Shown here: piece by piece, positions 1 through 11,667 of the stretch
Layout of the letters: each line of letters starts with the position of its first letter
Position numbering within the stretch: the stretch's first letter is position 1
Source: Litsea cubeba
Lineage: Eukaryota; Streptophyta; Magnoliopsida; Laurales; Lauraceae
Length of the DNA: 64,000 nucleotides
NCBI GenBank assembly: GCA_012931725.1
Contig: CM022945.1
Span: 152,606,382 to 152,670,381 of the forward strand
Direction of reading: 5' to 3'
Made by a program: the position numbers and the translations under genes
The notes under the pieces: model-generated
Told to the model about the DNA's origin: nothing
Database searches by the model: none
What the model saw: the letters and a program-made list of their open reading frames with translations, nothing else

Positions 1-2
1 TT

Positions 3-920
3 TGCGAAATTCTTGATGTTTGGGGTATCGATTTCATGGGACCGTTCCCTGTTTCTTTCGGTTATGTTTATATTTTGCTTGCTATTGATTATGTTTCGAA
101 ATGGGTGGAAGCTAAAGCCACTAGGACTGATGATTCTAAAGTTGTTACGGATTTTATCAAGTCTAACATATTCTCTAGGTTTGGGATTCCAAGCGCTCTA
201 ATAGGTGATCGAGGCACTCACTTTTGCAATCGAACTGTGGAGACTTTGTTGAGAAAGTACCATGTGACCCACAAGGTGTCAACTGCCTATCATCCGCAAA
301 CTAGTGGACAAGCAGAAGTGTCAAATCGAGAGATCAAGTCCATCCTTGAAAAGACGGTCAATCCAAGTAGAAAAGATTGGAGTTTGCGCTTGGATGATGT
401 TTTGTGGGCGTATAGGACTGCATATAAGACACCCATTGGTATGTCACCTTATCGGTTGGTGTTTGGGAAACCATGCCACCTTCCAGTTGAGTTAGAACAC
501 AAGGCTTATTGGGCTATCAAGAATTTCAACATGAAGATAGATGAAAGTGGAGAACACAGGAAGTTGCAACTACAAGAGTTAAAGGAAATTCGCAATGATG
601 CTTATGAGAGTGCAACAATTTACAAGGAAAAGACGAAGGCTTTTCATGACAAGCAGATTTCGAGAAAGGAGTTTACAGTTGGTTAAAAAGTCCTTCTTTA
701 TCAATCACAGCTTCGTTTGTTTCCAGGTAAGTTGCGTTCTCGTTGGATTGGACCCTTTGTTGTTACTAATGTTTTTCCACATGGTGCAGTTGAAATTCAA
801 AGTTTAGCCACTTCCAAAGTATTCAAGGTGAATGGCCATAGACTTAAGCCTTTCTATGAAGGTTTACAAGTACAGGAGGTGGATAAATTGGACCTTGAGG
901 ATCCAATTTATACTGATTAA
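3..920 (+). pseudogene. Athila-type integrase, C-terminal two thirds, with one internal stop
   Basis: This is the 3' end of the pol gene of a Ty3/gypsy retrotransposon; integrase joins element cDNA to host DNA. The reading frame is already open at the left edge. The catalytic core shows all three acidic residues: Asp in GIDFMGP (about base 33), Asp in IGDRGTHF (about 207) and Glu in SGQAEVSNREIK. The sentence-like core AIDYVSKWVEA is typical of plant Athila and Tat integrases. A TAA at 684-686 breaks the frame, but the same frame continues with the integrase tail motif LRSRWIGPFVV and ends at TAA 918-920. There is no chromodomain. The stop fits a CAA to TAA transition (inference). The Athila assignment rests mainly on the noncoding sequence that follows. 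Confidence 0.9.
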
Positions 921-2509
921 AAAAGGAAACCTTGTGTCGAGCCAACGACAATAACACAAAGGCGCTGCTTGGGAGGCAACCCAAGGGGAGTTCGTTCCTT
1001 TTCTCTTTCTTTTTGCTTTTATATTCTGGTTATTTTTGCCTTTTCTTTGCATTTCACCTTCCATTGGGGACAATGTCAGTTTTCAGTGTGGGGGAAGGGA
1101 TTTAGGTTGTGTTTTACTTTTATATCTTTGAAAAAAAAAAGGTTTTGTTTCTTTGTTTTTGTGGTTTTCAACGATTTTTGGTTGTATATATCATGAGCAA
1201 GATTCAATTGAGCTTGAGAAATTCATAACATGATTTTTGAAATCAGTTTCCTTGAGAATGGTAGTGACTAAATTTGGTAGACAAAAAGTCGGTGAGATTT
1301 TGAGCCTTTAGACTGACACATCCACATCAGTCTCAATATATTCTTTCATGAGAGATATTCTTCCATAGATTTGTTTCTCTAGAACTTGCCTTGATTCTCT
1401 TCGAGGTCACATAGACACAAGTATGTATGAACATGATTAAGGCCATCTTTGTTATAAGCTACATAAGCCGAATAGCCTACCTTGCAATTAATTTTTTTTC
1501 CTTTGTTGAACCCCTTTGAGGTTTATATCTTTCATTTATTGTAAACCCACGTTACAAGCTCTGAACCTGAAAAAAAAATACCTTTACCTAAGTCATAGAT
1601 CTAGTGGAGCATTGATTTTCATTATGATATGTATGGGTGTGCAAGAAATAAGTGTGGGGGTGTTTTGGGTTTGTGGTATGGCTATGACTGATGAAATGGA
1701 ACATGTTTTCATTCTCAATTTGTGAGTTCTAATTTTTATTGTTTCAAAAAAAATATGAAATAAAATATAAATAAAATACGAAAAAAGAAAAAAAAAGTTT
1801 ATGAAGTGATGGAGAAAATTGTTGTCCATGTTCATGAATCCTTCTAAAATACCAAGAAATGGTATGTTCATATGTGATACATACAAAGGTGGACGCTGTT
1901 GCGAATGATCGTTCCTTGCTGCAAACGAAAAGTGTTTCTTTTGAACGATCTCTTTTTCAATGCAGGAGTTTTACATGTTCTAAATGCTTTAAAGCCATAT
2001 TGAAGAAGTTGATCAATGGAGTGAATGGTTTTCTATGTCTTATATATTAAAGCTTGAGTTGATTCATTTTTGCTCAACTAGTTTCGATGGCTTTTGAACT
2101 ACATTCCTAAATATTTCCCACCTTGATCCTAAGCCCCATTACAACCTTTGAAAAGTCCTTATGATTCATGTCATGCATATGATTCCAGTGGTGGAGAATG
2201 AGAAGATATGCAAGCCTATGGTAGATCATTTCCATTGGAATGAATTTAAGCGAAACAGATACCCTTCAAACATATGAGAGTAGAGTGTTTATTTCCATGA
2301 GGGTTTACGTATTTAGTCTACTCCATCTTCGAGTGAAATTGCTTCCTAAGTATTTGTAAGATGTTTAAGAATGTTTATTCATGACATGTTTTGAGTTTTG
2401 AAAAGCTTGGTTGGTCTTTGTTAAAGGCATTCAAACTTGGTGTTTTTGAAAAAAAAAAAAGAATTTGAGTTTTGCTCGAGGACGATCACAAGTTAAGTGT
2501 GGGGGAATT
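921..2509 (+). other. Athila 3' noncoding region with polypurine tract
   Basis: This stretch lies between the integrase stop and the 3' LTR. It has the conserved Athila block GTCGAGCCAACGACAATAAC followed by GGGAGGCAACCCAAGG (about 934-985) and the GGGGACAATGTCAG / GTGTGGGGGAAGG block (about 1066-1100). I see no env-like reading frame; open frames here are short and uncharacterised. It ends in a purine-rich plus-strand primer, GTGTGGGGGAATT (2497-2509), directly before the LTR. Confidence 0.8.
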
Positions 2510-2783
2510 TGATGAGAATGCAAAATGTTATATTTTTCTCCATTAATATTTAGTCCTTTGTACCTATTTGACATCAAATTGCATTCATTATTCTTATATT
2601 TTGATTTAGGATGCAAATGGAGGCGTTCAGTGCAAAACGAAGTTAATTGGGTAATTTTAGACTAATTTTCGCATCACTTCATAAGCTGAGCATAACTCTC
2701 TCATCTGAGCTCCAATTGAGATGATTCAAGATACTGGCTGCATCAAGGTCTGAATGTCAAAAGAAGGTGATCATATTTGATGC

Positions 2784-4577
2784 TGAATGTGAAAGTCCGG
2801 GAGATCCTAACCCTAGAGGGGGGGGGGTGAATAGGGTGATCTACAGTTAATGACTAATTAAGACCAATTTTAATTCCTTTACAATTAACTAGTCACATGT
2901 GATGATTAACATACAAAATGCGGAAGCTTAAACAAAACAATCACCACAAAACAATCACCACTACACAAAGATTTATAGTGGTTCGGCCTCAATGCCTACA
3001 TCCACTATCGGCTTGTGTATCCAACACCCCACCGGATTTCCACTATTATGCTTTTCAAAAAGGCTACGCAATAACCTCTACAATATGCTTTCCAAGGATA
3101 AGCAATAACCTTACAATATTGTTTTTCTAGGCTAAACAACAACCTATACAAGATGCTTTTCAATGGCTAAGCATTAACCTTACAAGCAAATGATTTCTCT
3201 CAAAGAAAGTGTCTTGACAAAACACTCTAAGAGATTACAATTTAAGCTTGAATAAATTGCCTCTAAATAGGCGGATATGAAAGTGAAAATCAACTCACAC
3301 AAACACACTAAGAATTACAAAGATGAATGCTTATGAAGTTTGTGTGTGTGTGTGAAAACTTCAATCAAGATTAAAATTAAAGCTCAATCAAAATATATGC
3401 TTAAAGCAATTCAAAAGTTTAATGCACATAAAAAGATTTGATTGAAGTTATATGCAAATCACTTGAACAACTACAAACTTGTTAATGATATGAAAATCAA
3501 AAGATCACAAGTTGTATGAAAATGTTTAAGCCTAATCAAGTGATGCATGTGCAATGTTGTTTTCAAAAACTAATTTAACTAAGGTTTAAATGAATGAAAA
3601 CAACAAGGAAGATTCAAACAAGAAATAGAATCATGCTAAAGAGGAAATCAAAGATTTTCATAAAACATGATTTATAAAGTTTTAAAACAAAACTTTGTTT
3701 GAATCTAAGTGAAGAATCCTATGATATAAAATCAATGATTAAAGAAAGTAGAGGATTCAACACATCATAGTTAATATGCTTAAAATCATTTACCAATAAT
3801 TTAGACAAAGCATAAAACATATGATTAACAAAAGGCAAAGCTTACTTGGTGGTTTAACTTCATTAATCCAAGCTTTAGCTTTTCCTAATGACCCATTAGC
3901 CTTCCTTAGCTCTTCCCCTTTCTTTGGCCTCAAAGCTTTTCAAGAATGGCTTAAAAATCATCAACTTTGGCCAAAGGAATGAGCTTGCTTTTATAGAAAA
4001 AAGCTGCCAACGGATACCTGTCGGTCGACCGACAGGTAGGTGTCGGTCGACCGACACCTCAACGGTAACTAGGCAACTGTCATGTTTTCGAAAGTTTTCT
4101 GACCGTTATACATCTATCGGTTGACCCTCATTTGTCGGTTGACCGACAAGGAACCGACAGCTGAACCGACAGCACAAAGATAGTCAAGAAGTCGCTCTCT
4201 GTTTTTGGAACCGATGAAGCCTCTTGGTTGGCCTCGGTTCCACTGTCGGTTGACCGACAGCCTTAGACAAAAATCCCAACTTTACATATTTCAAAGTATT
4301 TTCTTGTGGGGATTTTTGGGCCATTAAACCAAGCTTGGAAACATGATTTAAACCAATCCAAGTGCTTTAAAATCATGAAACATAAAATGCCATAAAAGAT
4401 TTGAAACTTTAAAGCATTGGCTAGCTTGATTTGTAAAAATCCTTTTCAAAAACAAATGCATCCAAGATTTAAATCCAAAACATGCACAACCTATAAGATT
4501 TACAATATTTAAAAACAATGCATGTGTATATCAAGATTTCAAGATATTTAACTCAATGCATGTGTGAAAACTCATCA
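2784..4577. mobile_element. Solo LTR (1794 bp) inserted in the Athila LTR, TSD GATGC
   Basis: The insert begins TGAATGTGAAAG and ends AACTCATCA, so it has TG...CA ends. It is flanked by a perfect 5-bp duplication GATGC (2779-2783 and 4578-4582). It has no gag or pol coding and no second LTR, so it is read as a solo LTR left by recombination between two LTRs. The left end carries a G-rich run and TGAATAGGGTGATC. The right third carries a cluster of palindromes built on GGTCGACC (4015-4265). The superfamily cannot be told from the LTR alone. Confidence 0.8.
4015..4059. repeat. Two abutting perfect palindromes (24 and 20 bp)
   Basis: A 24-bp perfect palindrome (4015-4038, core CTGTCGGTCGACCGACAG) is followed without a gap by a 20-bp perfect palindrome (4039-4058, GGTGTCGGTCGACCGACACC). 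Related half-sites (TGTCGGTTGACCGACA and variants) recur at about 4117-4150 and 4240-4262. Both contain GGTCGACC at their centre. The surrounding LTR is AT-rich. Confidence 0.95.
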
Positions 4578-5971
4578 GATGCTAAAATGATAATGCATCC
4601 ATCAAATTGCAATACACAAAATCCCTAACAGAATGGACGGAGCTGATTCAGGGCCAGGTCGAATTTAGAGGAAATCAAGCAGAAGGGCATTATGGTAAAT
4701 TTGAAGAAATCAGGGGTTCGTCGAAACATATCCAATATTGGGCTCATATTGTCCGGAACGAAAAATGGTGCAACTTTAATTCTTGGGTCGAATCCAACAG
4801 AAACCCGAGTGAGAAGATATGGTCAAGAAGAAGATTTTGACTAAGTTAGAATTTAATTGATTTTTTTATTATTTTCCATCTCCAATCCCACGCCACTTCA
4901 ATTCTCTCCATCTCACAGCTGTACCTTTCCCCTAATCTCTCCAACGATTCTTTCCTATCTCTTAATTCTTTATTTTTTTTCTCTTTCCATCTTTCCTCAT
5001 CTAAACCAATCATCTTTCTTTCCTTTTCTCTCCATCACATGGGTCCACACCACCTAAATTCTCTTCTCTCTCTAACCTAACTCTCCACTATAAATGATCC
5101 ATTCCATAACCAGCATAGGATATGTCCACAGCACTTTTCCACATACGTTCTCTCTCTCCCTGTCTCTTTCTTTTCTTTTCTTAATTTGCAAGTTAGTATG
5201 GCACTGCGTGGCTAATTTTATGTAATTGGTTGAAGAAGACTGTAGCCTCGAAATAAATACTGTGAGATCCAATTTATTTTCATTATTCGATTTATGCTTT
5301 GAATATGGGTTGTTCTTCTGTGCTTAATTTGTTATCATGATTGTTTCGTTTAATTGCTAAGATGCATACTAGTTTATTTTTCGTTACAATCTACTGCTAA
5401 ATTAGAAATCAAATCCGTAATTGTTTGATCCCTCTAATTTGCGAAGCAACTAATATTTAATAATTTGCTGATTTGGAAATTATTAGATATTAGGAAGAAC
5501 ACCTGACTAAATTAAATGCAACCGCGTGTGCTTGTGTTGTTTAGATTCATCGATATCTCAAGGTCATAATGCTGTTACTAGATTAAATCTTTGGCGCTTG
5601 TCTTGGATTGTTTAGTAATTAGGGATAATTAGAGCGCGTGTTTTCTAATTAACTAATTAAGGAGGTAGGAATTTAATTCCAATGATGAATATTCAAAGTA
5701 TTAGTTGATTTATTTTTGCATCAATGATTAGTTTTGAATTTCCGATGGTGGATGTTAACTTTGACCAATGCTTGCTCATTTGATTGAATTCGTTAATTTA
5801 TTGCTCTTTATTTGTTTTTATTTGTTTTTGCTTTCAATATAATCAAAACCCCCATCTTTGATCACGTAGCATAAAATTTGGCTAAACACTCTCCGAGGGA
5901 ACGATCCTTACTCGCACTACTACATATATTTTTAGGAGTAAAGGTTTTATTATATTTGGGTGCCTGCGACA

Positions 5972-6605
5972 GCCAGACCATCGATTTGGAAGATGACAAA
6001 AAAATGAGAAGAAGAGGATTATAAAGATGAAGAACCCCAAATGTTGCAGAAGCAGGGGTCAGTCTCTTATTGCAAGTGAAAAAATAAAGAGGGGGAAATG
6101 AAAAGGTGAAAGGAGAAAGACGTACGGTCTAGGGATTTTTTTAATGTATGGGTTTTTTTATTTGGATCCCATGATATCATGGGATCCAGGGCAGAAAAGT
6201 AAAAAAAAAAAAACAAGGTGGACCAGAGTCAAACGACTCTAGTGACATTAGTTCATCTTGAGTCATGAAATTAGGACAACAGTATTTAAGAGGGGCCAAT
6301 ATGTCAAATCCCCTTTTATTTATTTCCTTAGTCATTTTTTTTAGAGAGAGAGCGGGAGAGATTGTAACCAGGCTGGTTATATTCCAGCACACAATAAGAT
6401 AGGTTTATCAAATCTAATGTTTTTTAATCTTCAAGAAAGGATATCCTGCAGACCACTGTTAAGCAATCAATTGTGTTTGATGTCCGCATGAGGGATCCTC
6501 CACTTATCCGAAGACACTGAGCCGAAAAAGGACGCCCCCCCCAATTAGGGATACTCCACTTATATGAAGGCTCTGAGCCCAAAAAGGAATCCCCCCCCCC
6601 CCCAA
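5972..6605. other. Unassigned spacer before the kinase pseudogene
   Basis: No gene is recognisable. The stretch holds A- and T-rich tracts, a 26-bp palindrome (6163-6188) and an imperfect tandem duplication at about 6490-6600. In that duplication a block with ACTCCACTTAT or CCTCCACTTAT, GAGCC and AAAAAGGA, ending in a run of C, occurs twice. It probably represents the host sequence into which Athila inserted, because it has no retrotransposon signature (inference). Confidence 0.5.
6163..6188. repeat. Perfect 26-bp palindrome
   Basis: Arms of 13 bases (6163-6175 and 6176-6188) are exact reverse complements with no spacer. The outer arm is TGGATCCCATGAT and the centre is ATGATATCAT. It sits alone between T-rich and A-rich tracts. 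Confidence 0.97.
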
Positions 6606-6777
6606 ATCATCCATTGTGATGTAAATCCTGAGAACGTACTCTGGATGATTTTTGGACTGCGAAGGTCTCCATTTTTGGTTGGCAAAGTTGCGGGTGCCAA
6701 ATCAAACACGAACCTTCTGCAGGAACAAAAGGTTATGTGGAACCCGAATGGCATAGGAAAAGGAATTGTGTTGTGTT

Positions 6778-7935
6778 CAGGGGCGAACCTAGGTGTAGGC
6801 CTGAGGGGGCCACTCAAAACACTAGCCCTATATATAATATGTTTTAATTAGTTTATATATTAATTTTATAACAAGTGGCCCCTCCTTAATTGTTTGCACA
6901 AAGTAAAAAAAAAAAAGGAGACCAAAACGGAATATGAAATCTATAATAAATATGATCTTTATTTGATTTGTAGATGAGAACGTCATCTACAATTGATGGA
7001 TTTTTCAAGAGAAAAAATCCTACAAACTTAGATGCTGATGGGCCATCGCCCACCTCTAACGTTGAAACTCCAATTGTTGAAAATCATCCTACAAAACTTC
7101 AAAGAACTGAAATAATAATGATGATGATATTGGGTCTTTGGTGCGTGATCTAGGATTGCGTCGCCAGATATGAGAGTATGACGTCAGCCAATGCGATGAA
7201 ATTCGATGAAAGTACATAAAGGTTGGTCCCATACCAACCGAAGCTCTCAAAGTATCCGAAATCTGGATCAACGGCTCATCCTTGTAGCTTGCAAGAGTCT
7301 TGGTTTAATTTATCTCCTTCATTGTTGGAATACTTTTCAGAGAAAGATGCAGCTTTTTGTCTTCCATGTTATGTCTTTCATAAGCCAATCGAACATGCTG
7401 GACAAATTACATTCACTATTGACGGATTTCGGAATTGAAAGAAAGTTAGGGATGGAAGAAATTGTATTTTGTTAAATCATATGGGAAAAGGTCCTAATAC
7501 TTTTCATAAAGATGCCGAGAGATCATGTGAGGACTTGATGAACCAACCTCAACGCATACAAAAAGTGCTTGACAAGTTCACATCTGAATAAAATTGCAAA
7601 CAATCGGTTACGACTTAAGGCCACGATTGATACAGCCTGATAGCTTGCATTTCAAGCTTGTGCTTTTAGGGGACATGATGAAAGTCAAAGTTCAATCAAC
7701 CGTGGAAATTTTTTGGAGATATTAAAGTTGTTGTGTTCTTATAATGAAAAGGTTTCCGAAGTTGTATTAGATAAAGCTCCCAAAAATGCCTCATACACAT
7801 CACCAAAAATCCAAAAAAAAATTAGTTAGAGATATGTCCAAAAAAAAATTAGCTATCTTGATTTGTTAAAAAAATATTTATTTAAGTTTGCCCCCCCCCC
7901 CCCCCCCCGAAGATGAAATCTTGGGTCCGCCCCTG
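6778..7935. mobile_element. hAT-superfamily DNA transposon, internally deleted
   Basis: The terminal inverted repeats begin CAGGGGCGAACCT at the left and end GGTCCGCCCCTG at the right, the typical hAT end. They are flanked by an 8-bp imperfect duplication (GTTGTGTT at 6770-6777, GTTATGTT at 7936-7943, one mismatch). An 8-bp target duplication is the hAT rule. The 1158-bp length is far too short for a full hAT element. The N-terminal part of a transposase is present (6974-7830) and the DDE and dimerisation parts are gone. A long C run (about 7892-7908) lies next to the right end. Confidence 0.88.
6974..7830 (+). pseudogene. hAT transposase N-terminal region (TTF-type zinc finger class)
   Basis: The likely start ATG is at 6974 (MRTSSTIDGFFKRKN). 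After a frame change the order of motifs is DIGSLVRDLGLRRQI, then YPKSGSTAHPCSLQESWFNL and DAAFCLPCYVFHK (the TTF zinc-finger region with its Cys pair), then FTIDGFRN and a degraded SCEDLMNQPQRIQKVLDKF. This order is that of plant hAT transposases annotated as zinc finger MYM-type/DUF4371 proteins. Several stops and at least two frameshifts are present, and the catalytic core is deleted. It cannot make a working enzyme. Confidence 0.82.
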
Positions 7936-8180
7936 GTTATGTTGCTGGAGTTTGAGTGAGTTTATTCTTTTTTATTGGGAATTATAGTGTGTCTGAGACT
8001 TGAATCTTAAAATGCCTACCAAAGATGTAGAAAAGGCTTTACTGGATAGGATGGTGAATGTAGGATTATGGTGCACTCAAAGTGAGCAGCGCTTCATACT
8101 TCAATCAAGAATGTGAGTGATGTTAGAAGGGCATGTGGATATGCCCATTCCTCCATCTCTTGTTTCCGACAACTTCTAAG

Positions 8181-8255
8181 GGTGAAACGGCTACCTACCT
8201 TCCTCATTGTACTTCTTCAAACAACATATGTTGTGTCTGTGTATTATTAGAAATG
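8181..8255. other. Short spacer between kinase fragment and Tat A1 LTR
   Basis: No feature is seen. The left edge of the A1 LTR is placed at 8256 (TGTGGGGGCATTTCC) by analogy with other Tat LTRs; a TG two bases earlier is also possible. Confidence 0.4.
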
Positions 8256-8773
8256 TGTGGGGGCATTTCCTAAGAAGCCGATATTACATCAGCTCCGGTA
8301 ATTATGCCAGCTAATCATGACACAACGTCGACTACGTATTACTCTCCAGCTCGGTAGTAGTGCACTCTCCGGTTCGGCCGAACGCGCATTTCGGTAATAG
8401 TACCAGATCGCTGGTCGAGACGGGCTCCAATGACTATGTTTGGCTATGTCGCAAGACAAGTGACAAGATAGGAGGCATGCATGGAAGCACGCCATATTGC
8501 CATCCATGATCTCTAACAGAGCGGCTTCCAGCGGCTACGTCCCCATCAGAACAAGGCTCTAGGTAAGATCCGATGGGACTACCGCCAAAGGGCCCAACAG
8601 GGCAGGATCCGATAAGACCACCATTTAATGAATGGTGGGCCGATTGGACTACCATTTAATGAATGGTGGGCGGATTGGACTATCATTAATTAAAGTGGGC
8701 TGATAAGACTGTACTTCTCAAAGTACCATGCCACATCACGAGGCCCACTGTACAATCTTAAAGGGACTTCTCC

Positions 8774-8780
8774 TATAAAT
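8774..8780 (+). promoter_or_regulatory. TATA box of the A1 LTR
   Basis: TATAAAT in the context CTCCTATAAATAGGGAAG, about 0.5 kb into the LTR. This is the expected promoter of the element's genomic RNA. Confidence 0.75.
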
Positions 8781-10488
8781 AGGGAAGCCCCCTTCAAACT
8801 CAGGTACGCAAAACACTGAACCATAGTCGTTGCTCTGCCTCTCTTCCTCCTCCATCCTACTGTTGAGTTGTTGAACTGACTTAGGCATCGAGGGCCTTCG
8901 CAGCCTTCGCTGCCTACAGCCAGGGTCTCTGTGAGAATCCGACCCCATATTTCCTGGTTTAATGTGGTTTTAATCATGGATTAGTTTTCTCAGTGGGTTT
9001 ACCGGTTGTTTGATTGAATTTCTAAGTTTGATTATATTTTCTTTGGTTTTGGAAAGTTTTGAGAGCCAGTGAAACTAGACAGTGACCGTAATGTCCTATT
9101 TGTTTTGTGTAGTCATTGTGGAGAGATTCTCTTTGATTTCTAAAAATTCCCATTTCAACTTCGTATGACTAATCTTGCCATTCCCTACAACTTTCGTGTT
9201 CACTCCGTACCCATTTGAAACTCTGAAAATCGGTTTTTCCAGCCCTGGGGCAAAATCAGTCTTTTTACACAAAATCTAGACCCAAATTTCGAGATCTCAG
9301 AACCATGCCAAAATTATACTTTTTGGAAACTAGATTTTATGTGAAATATTTCTCTCTTCCTTGTCGATCGTATCCGAGGCCCAGAAATCGAGGTTTTGAC
9401 CCTTGAAATCCCAAATTTTCCATTATTTTGATCCCTTTGACCAAACAATTGACTTTTTCGGTGGACCGCGGAAGTATGTCAACATTAACCTTGTTGGGAA
9501 GATAATTTTGTGCCGGACACTTTTTATGTTTTAAGTTTCTAGATCCGAGGTCTAGAAAGCCTTCTAATCTCTATTGCAAGTTTGAAGTGTTTCTAAGTGT
9601 GGTGGGGCCCACACCCACCCATTATAAAAGTACCACTCCTCTCCCTTCTTCCCCAAAACCGTCCCAGCATAGTAAGGGAGAAGTTTCAGCTCCTTTGAGA
9701 GTTTTTTCCCTTTTCTTATTCTTCTTCTTGCTTCTACAACTCCAACCCTTTCCAAATCTTGCCCAAATGAAGAATGGACTCCACCATCTTCTTCTTCACC
9801 TTGAGAGCTTCATCTTGATACCATTGGAGAAGGAAACCAAGCTTTCCAAGATTCCTTTTTGAACTAACCTTGCCTTTTGAAGGACTTCCAAGTAAGCTCT
9901 CCTCCTAATCTTTTGAATTTGTGTTTGTTTAGCCCTTGAGACTCTCCATTTCTATTATCGGAAGTTTTCTCTCTCTATTTCTTAGTTTTGACATTTTAGG
10001 GCATGTTTTTGGGGGTTTTTGTGTATATTGGTGTTTTTGGCTTGGAGGTTGTAATTAGAGCTTGATTTGCTTAGCTTGGGACCTAAGGCAAGTGGATGAA
10101 ATGATATATTGATGTATTTCATGCTTTATGTACATATTTGGTTTTCATTGATGACTTTTGATTTGCCTAAACCTTATTTCATGCTATATCTTTCATTGAC
10201 TTTGAGATGCTCTTGTTAAAATATCTTTCTAGCTAATTACTTTCTTGAAAATGTCACATTGATTGCATTTAGTTTGATTTACAAAATGTATGGGTTTTTA
10301 TGTGCTTTGGATGATGAAATGAGAAGGATTGATGGGAGTGGTTTGTAGAATGTTTGATGAAGGTTGAATGGGGTTTTGGAGGGGTTTTGAGACCCTCAAA
10401 TGTATGTAAAAAGGGTACTCAAAAAGTATTGAAAGGAGGAGAAGAAGAAGAGCCGAACTGTACACAGAAAATAGGTTTCTGGACAGTT

Positions 10489-10660
10489 CGCTCGAGCGAC
10501 CTTGACACATCGCTCAAGCGAACACGTCACAGATCCTCGTTGGCTCGAGCCAACCTTCTGATCGCTCGAGCCAACCTGATCTGAGCAGGTCCGCTCGAGC
10601 GAACCCCAAACAGAGAGCAGTTCGCCCGAGCGAACTTCCCAGTCTGCTCGAACAAACTGC
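10489..10660. repeat. Palindrome cluster, core GCTCGAGC, in solo LTR 1
   Basis: Seven half-palindromic units with core GCTCGAGC or close variants follow each other every 20-30 bases. The best is a perfect 16-bp palindrome, GTTGGCTCGAGCCAAC (10539-10554). Flanking arms vary (TTCG..CGAA, TTGG..CCAA, ATCG..CGAA). It lies about 0.87 kb downstream of the TATA-like box, so it would be in the transcribed leader. Confidence 0.9.
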
Positions 10661-11444
10661 CTGTCATGCCCGGGTCAATACTTGAAGACTTGAAACATTA
10701 TTTTTAGGCTTGAGGAGGTATTGTTTGGAGCCGCAATGCAATGTAAAGACTTGTAAGGCGTAGTGTGGAGTCTGAAGGAAGAAGAAACCCCATCATCATG
10801 AGCTCGTTAAGGTCTTTTGGGACTTATTAATGTAAGTAGCGACCCGGAATGTCTCTAACTCTCATGGAGTACCAAATATGTAATAATTCGACATATGGGA
10901 CCCAATTCACATTGTTTCAAATCTCAAATCTTTAAGACTTTAACACTTGGCCCGGAAATTTATAGAAATGCATTCATGTTACATCTTGACCCGAATTTCA
11001 TATGTACACTTTAAAACTCATGATTTACGACTAGACTTGCCCTGAGAGTATTGAAAGCATTGTTTTAGCATATTGCGGATCCGTTTATGCCCACCCGATA
11101 CTAATGTACTTTTGTGCCTAGGGGCACCCCGTCCCGTTATATGTATTCGTTGTTTTGATTTCTCGCATGTGACCTATGAGTCGGCACCACTAAGCTTGGA
11201 TAACCTTATCGGTTTAATCCACCGATTTGGAGATTCCCTTCCGTTATACCAGCTGCAGCATGGTTCCCGCCCCGCCCCGATATACCCGGTTCGCTACCGT
11301 GGTCCCGCAGGGTATTATATGTATTTATTGTATAAAATCGTTTACTCTCCTCGCCTCGTGTGATTGAGGACAACGTCATTGATTCTCCTCACCTCGTGTG
11401 ACTGAGGTCAATGTCCCGATGTGCTCTCATCACTTTAGTGAGAG

Positions 11445-11667
11445 AGGATTTAGCTTAATGTGGTTGCCTCCCGTCTTCACGATTGTGGCCCCCCTGAAGA
11501 AGGGCGATTAGAAGGGTCTGCATATGGACCGGGTTTGCAATGTGAGGAATACCTAAGAGGATTTAGTTTAATGTGGTTGTTTCCCATCTTCACGATTGTG
11601 GCCCCCCTGAAGAAGGGCGATTAGAAGGGTCTGCATATGGACTGGGTTTGCAATGTGAGGAATACCT
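11445..11667 (+). repeat. Tandem duplication, period 113 bp, in solo LTR 1
   Basis: Two nearly identical 113-bp copies start AGGATTTAGCTTAATGTGG (11445) and AGGATTTAGTTTAATGTGG (11558). Each contains CCCCCCTGAAGAAGGGCG. Confidence 0.92.

Larger units (their letters stand above)
2510..5971 (+). repeat. Athila 3' LTR, interrupted by a solo LTR
   Basis: The LTR starts TGATGAGAATG right after the polypurine tract. It is split at 2784 by another element and resumes at 4583 (TAAAATGATAATG). The most likely end is the CA at 5970-5971, after GGTGCCTGCGA, giving about 1.66 kb without the insert, within the usual Athila LTR range. The 5' LTR lies left of the window, so the exact end and target duplication cannot be checked. 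The 5860-5960 stretch (CCGAGGGAACGATCC, CTCGCACTACTAC) resembles the U5 end of other plant Athila LTRs. Confidence 0.75.
6606..8180 (+). pseudogene. Receptor-like kinase fragment split by a hAT element
   Basis: Two short pieces of a Ser/Thr receptor-like kinase are visible. The first (6606-6777) has the catalytic-loop motif IIHCDVNPENVL, then after a 1-base frameshift DDFWTAKVSIFGW (a degraded DFG loop, Asp replaced by Ile) and GTKGYVEPEW (the activation segment, usually GTRGYxAPEW). The second (about 8019-8180) has the C-terminal motifs VNVGLWCTQSE and, after a stop, VMLEGHVDMPIPPSL. These match the G-type lectin / SD2-5-like kinase group in plants. A transposon at 6778-7935 separates them. 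The extracellular and membrane parts are missing. The frameshift, the lost DFG and the stop make it non-functional. Confidence 0.8.

Noticed and set aside
1516..1886. Possible env-like gene in the Athila 3' region
   Set aside because: The open frames are under 100 codons on opposite strands, with no signal peptide or membrane pattern consistent with known env-like frames.
4857..5057. 66-codon frame with a hydrophobic, Ser/Pro/Phe-rich sequence
   Set aside because: It is pyrimidine-rich LTR sequence (CTCTTTCC-type words) read as protein; no start context or homologue.
7892..7908. Long C run as a functional element
   Set aside because: It lies next to the hAT terminal repeat and is most simply replication slippage or a sequencing artefact.
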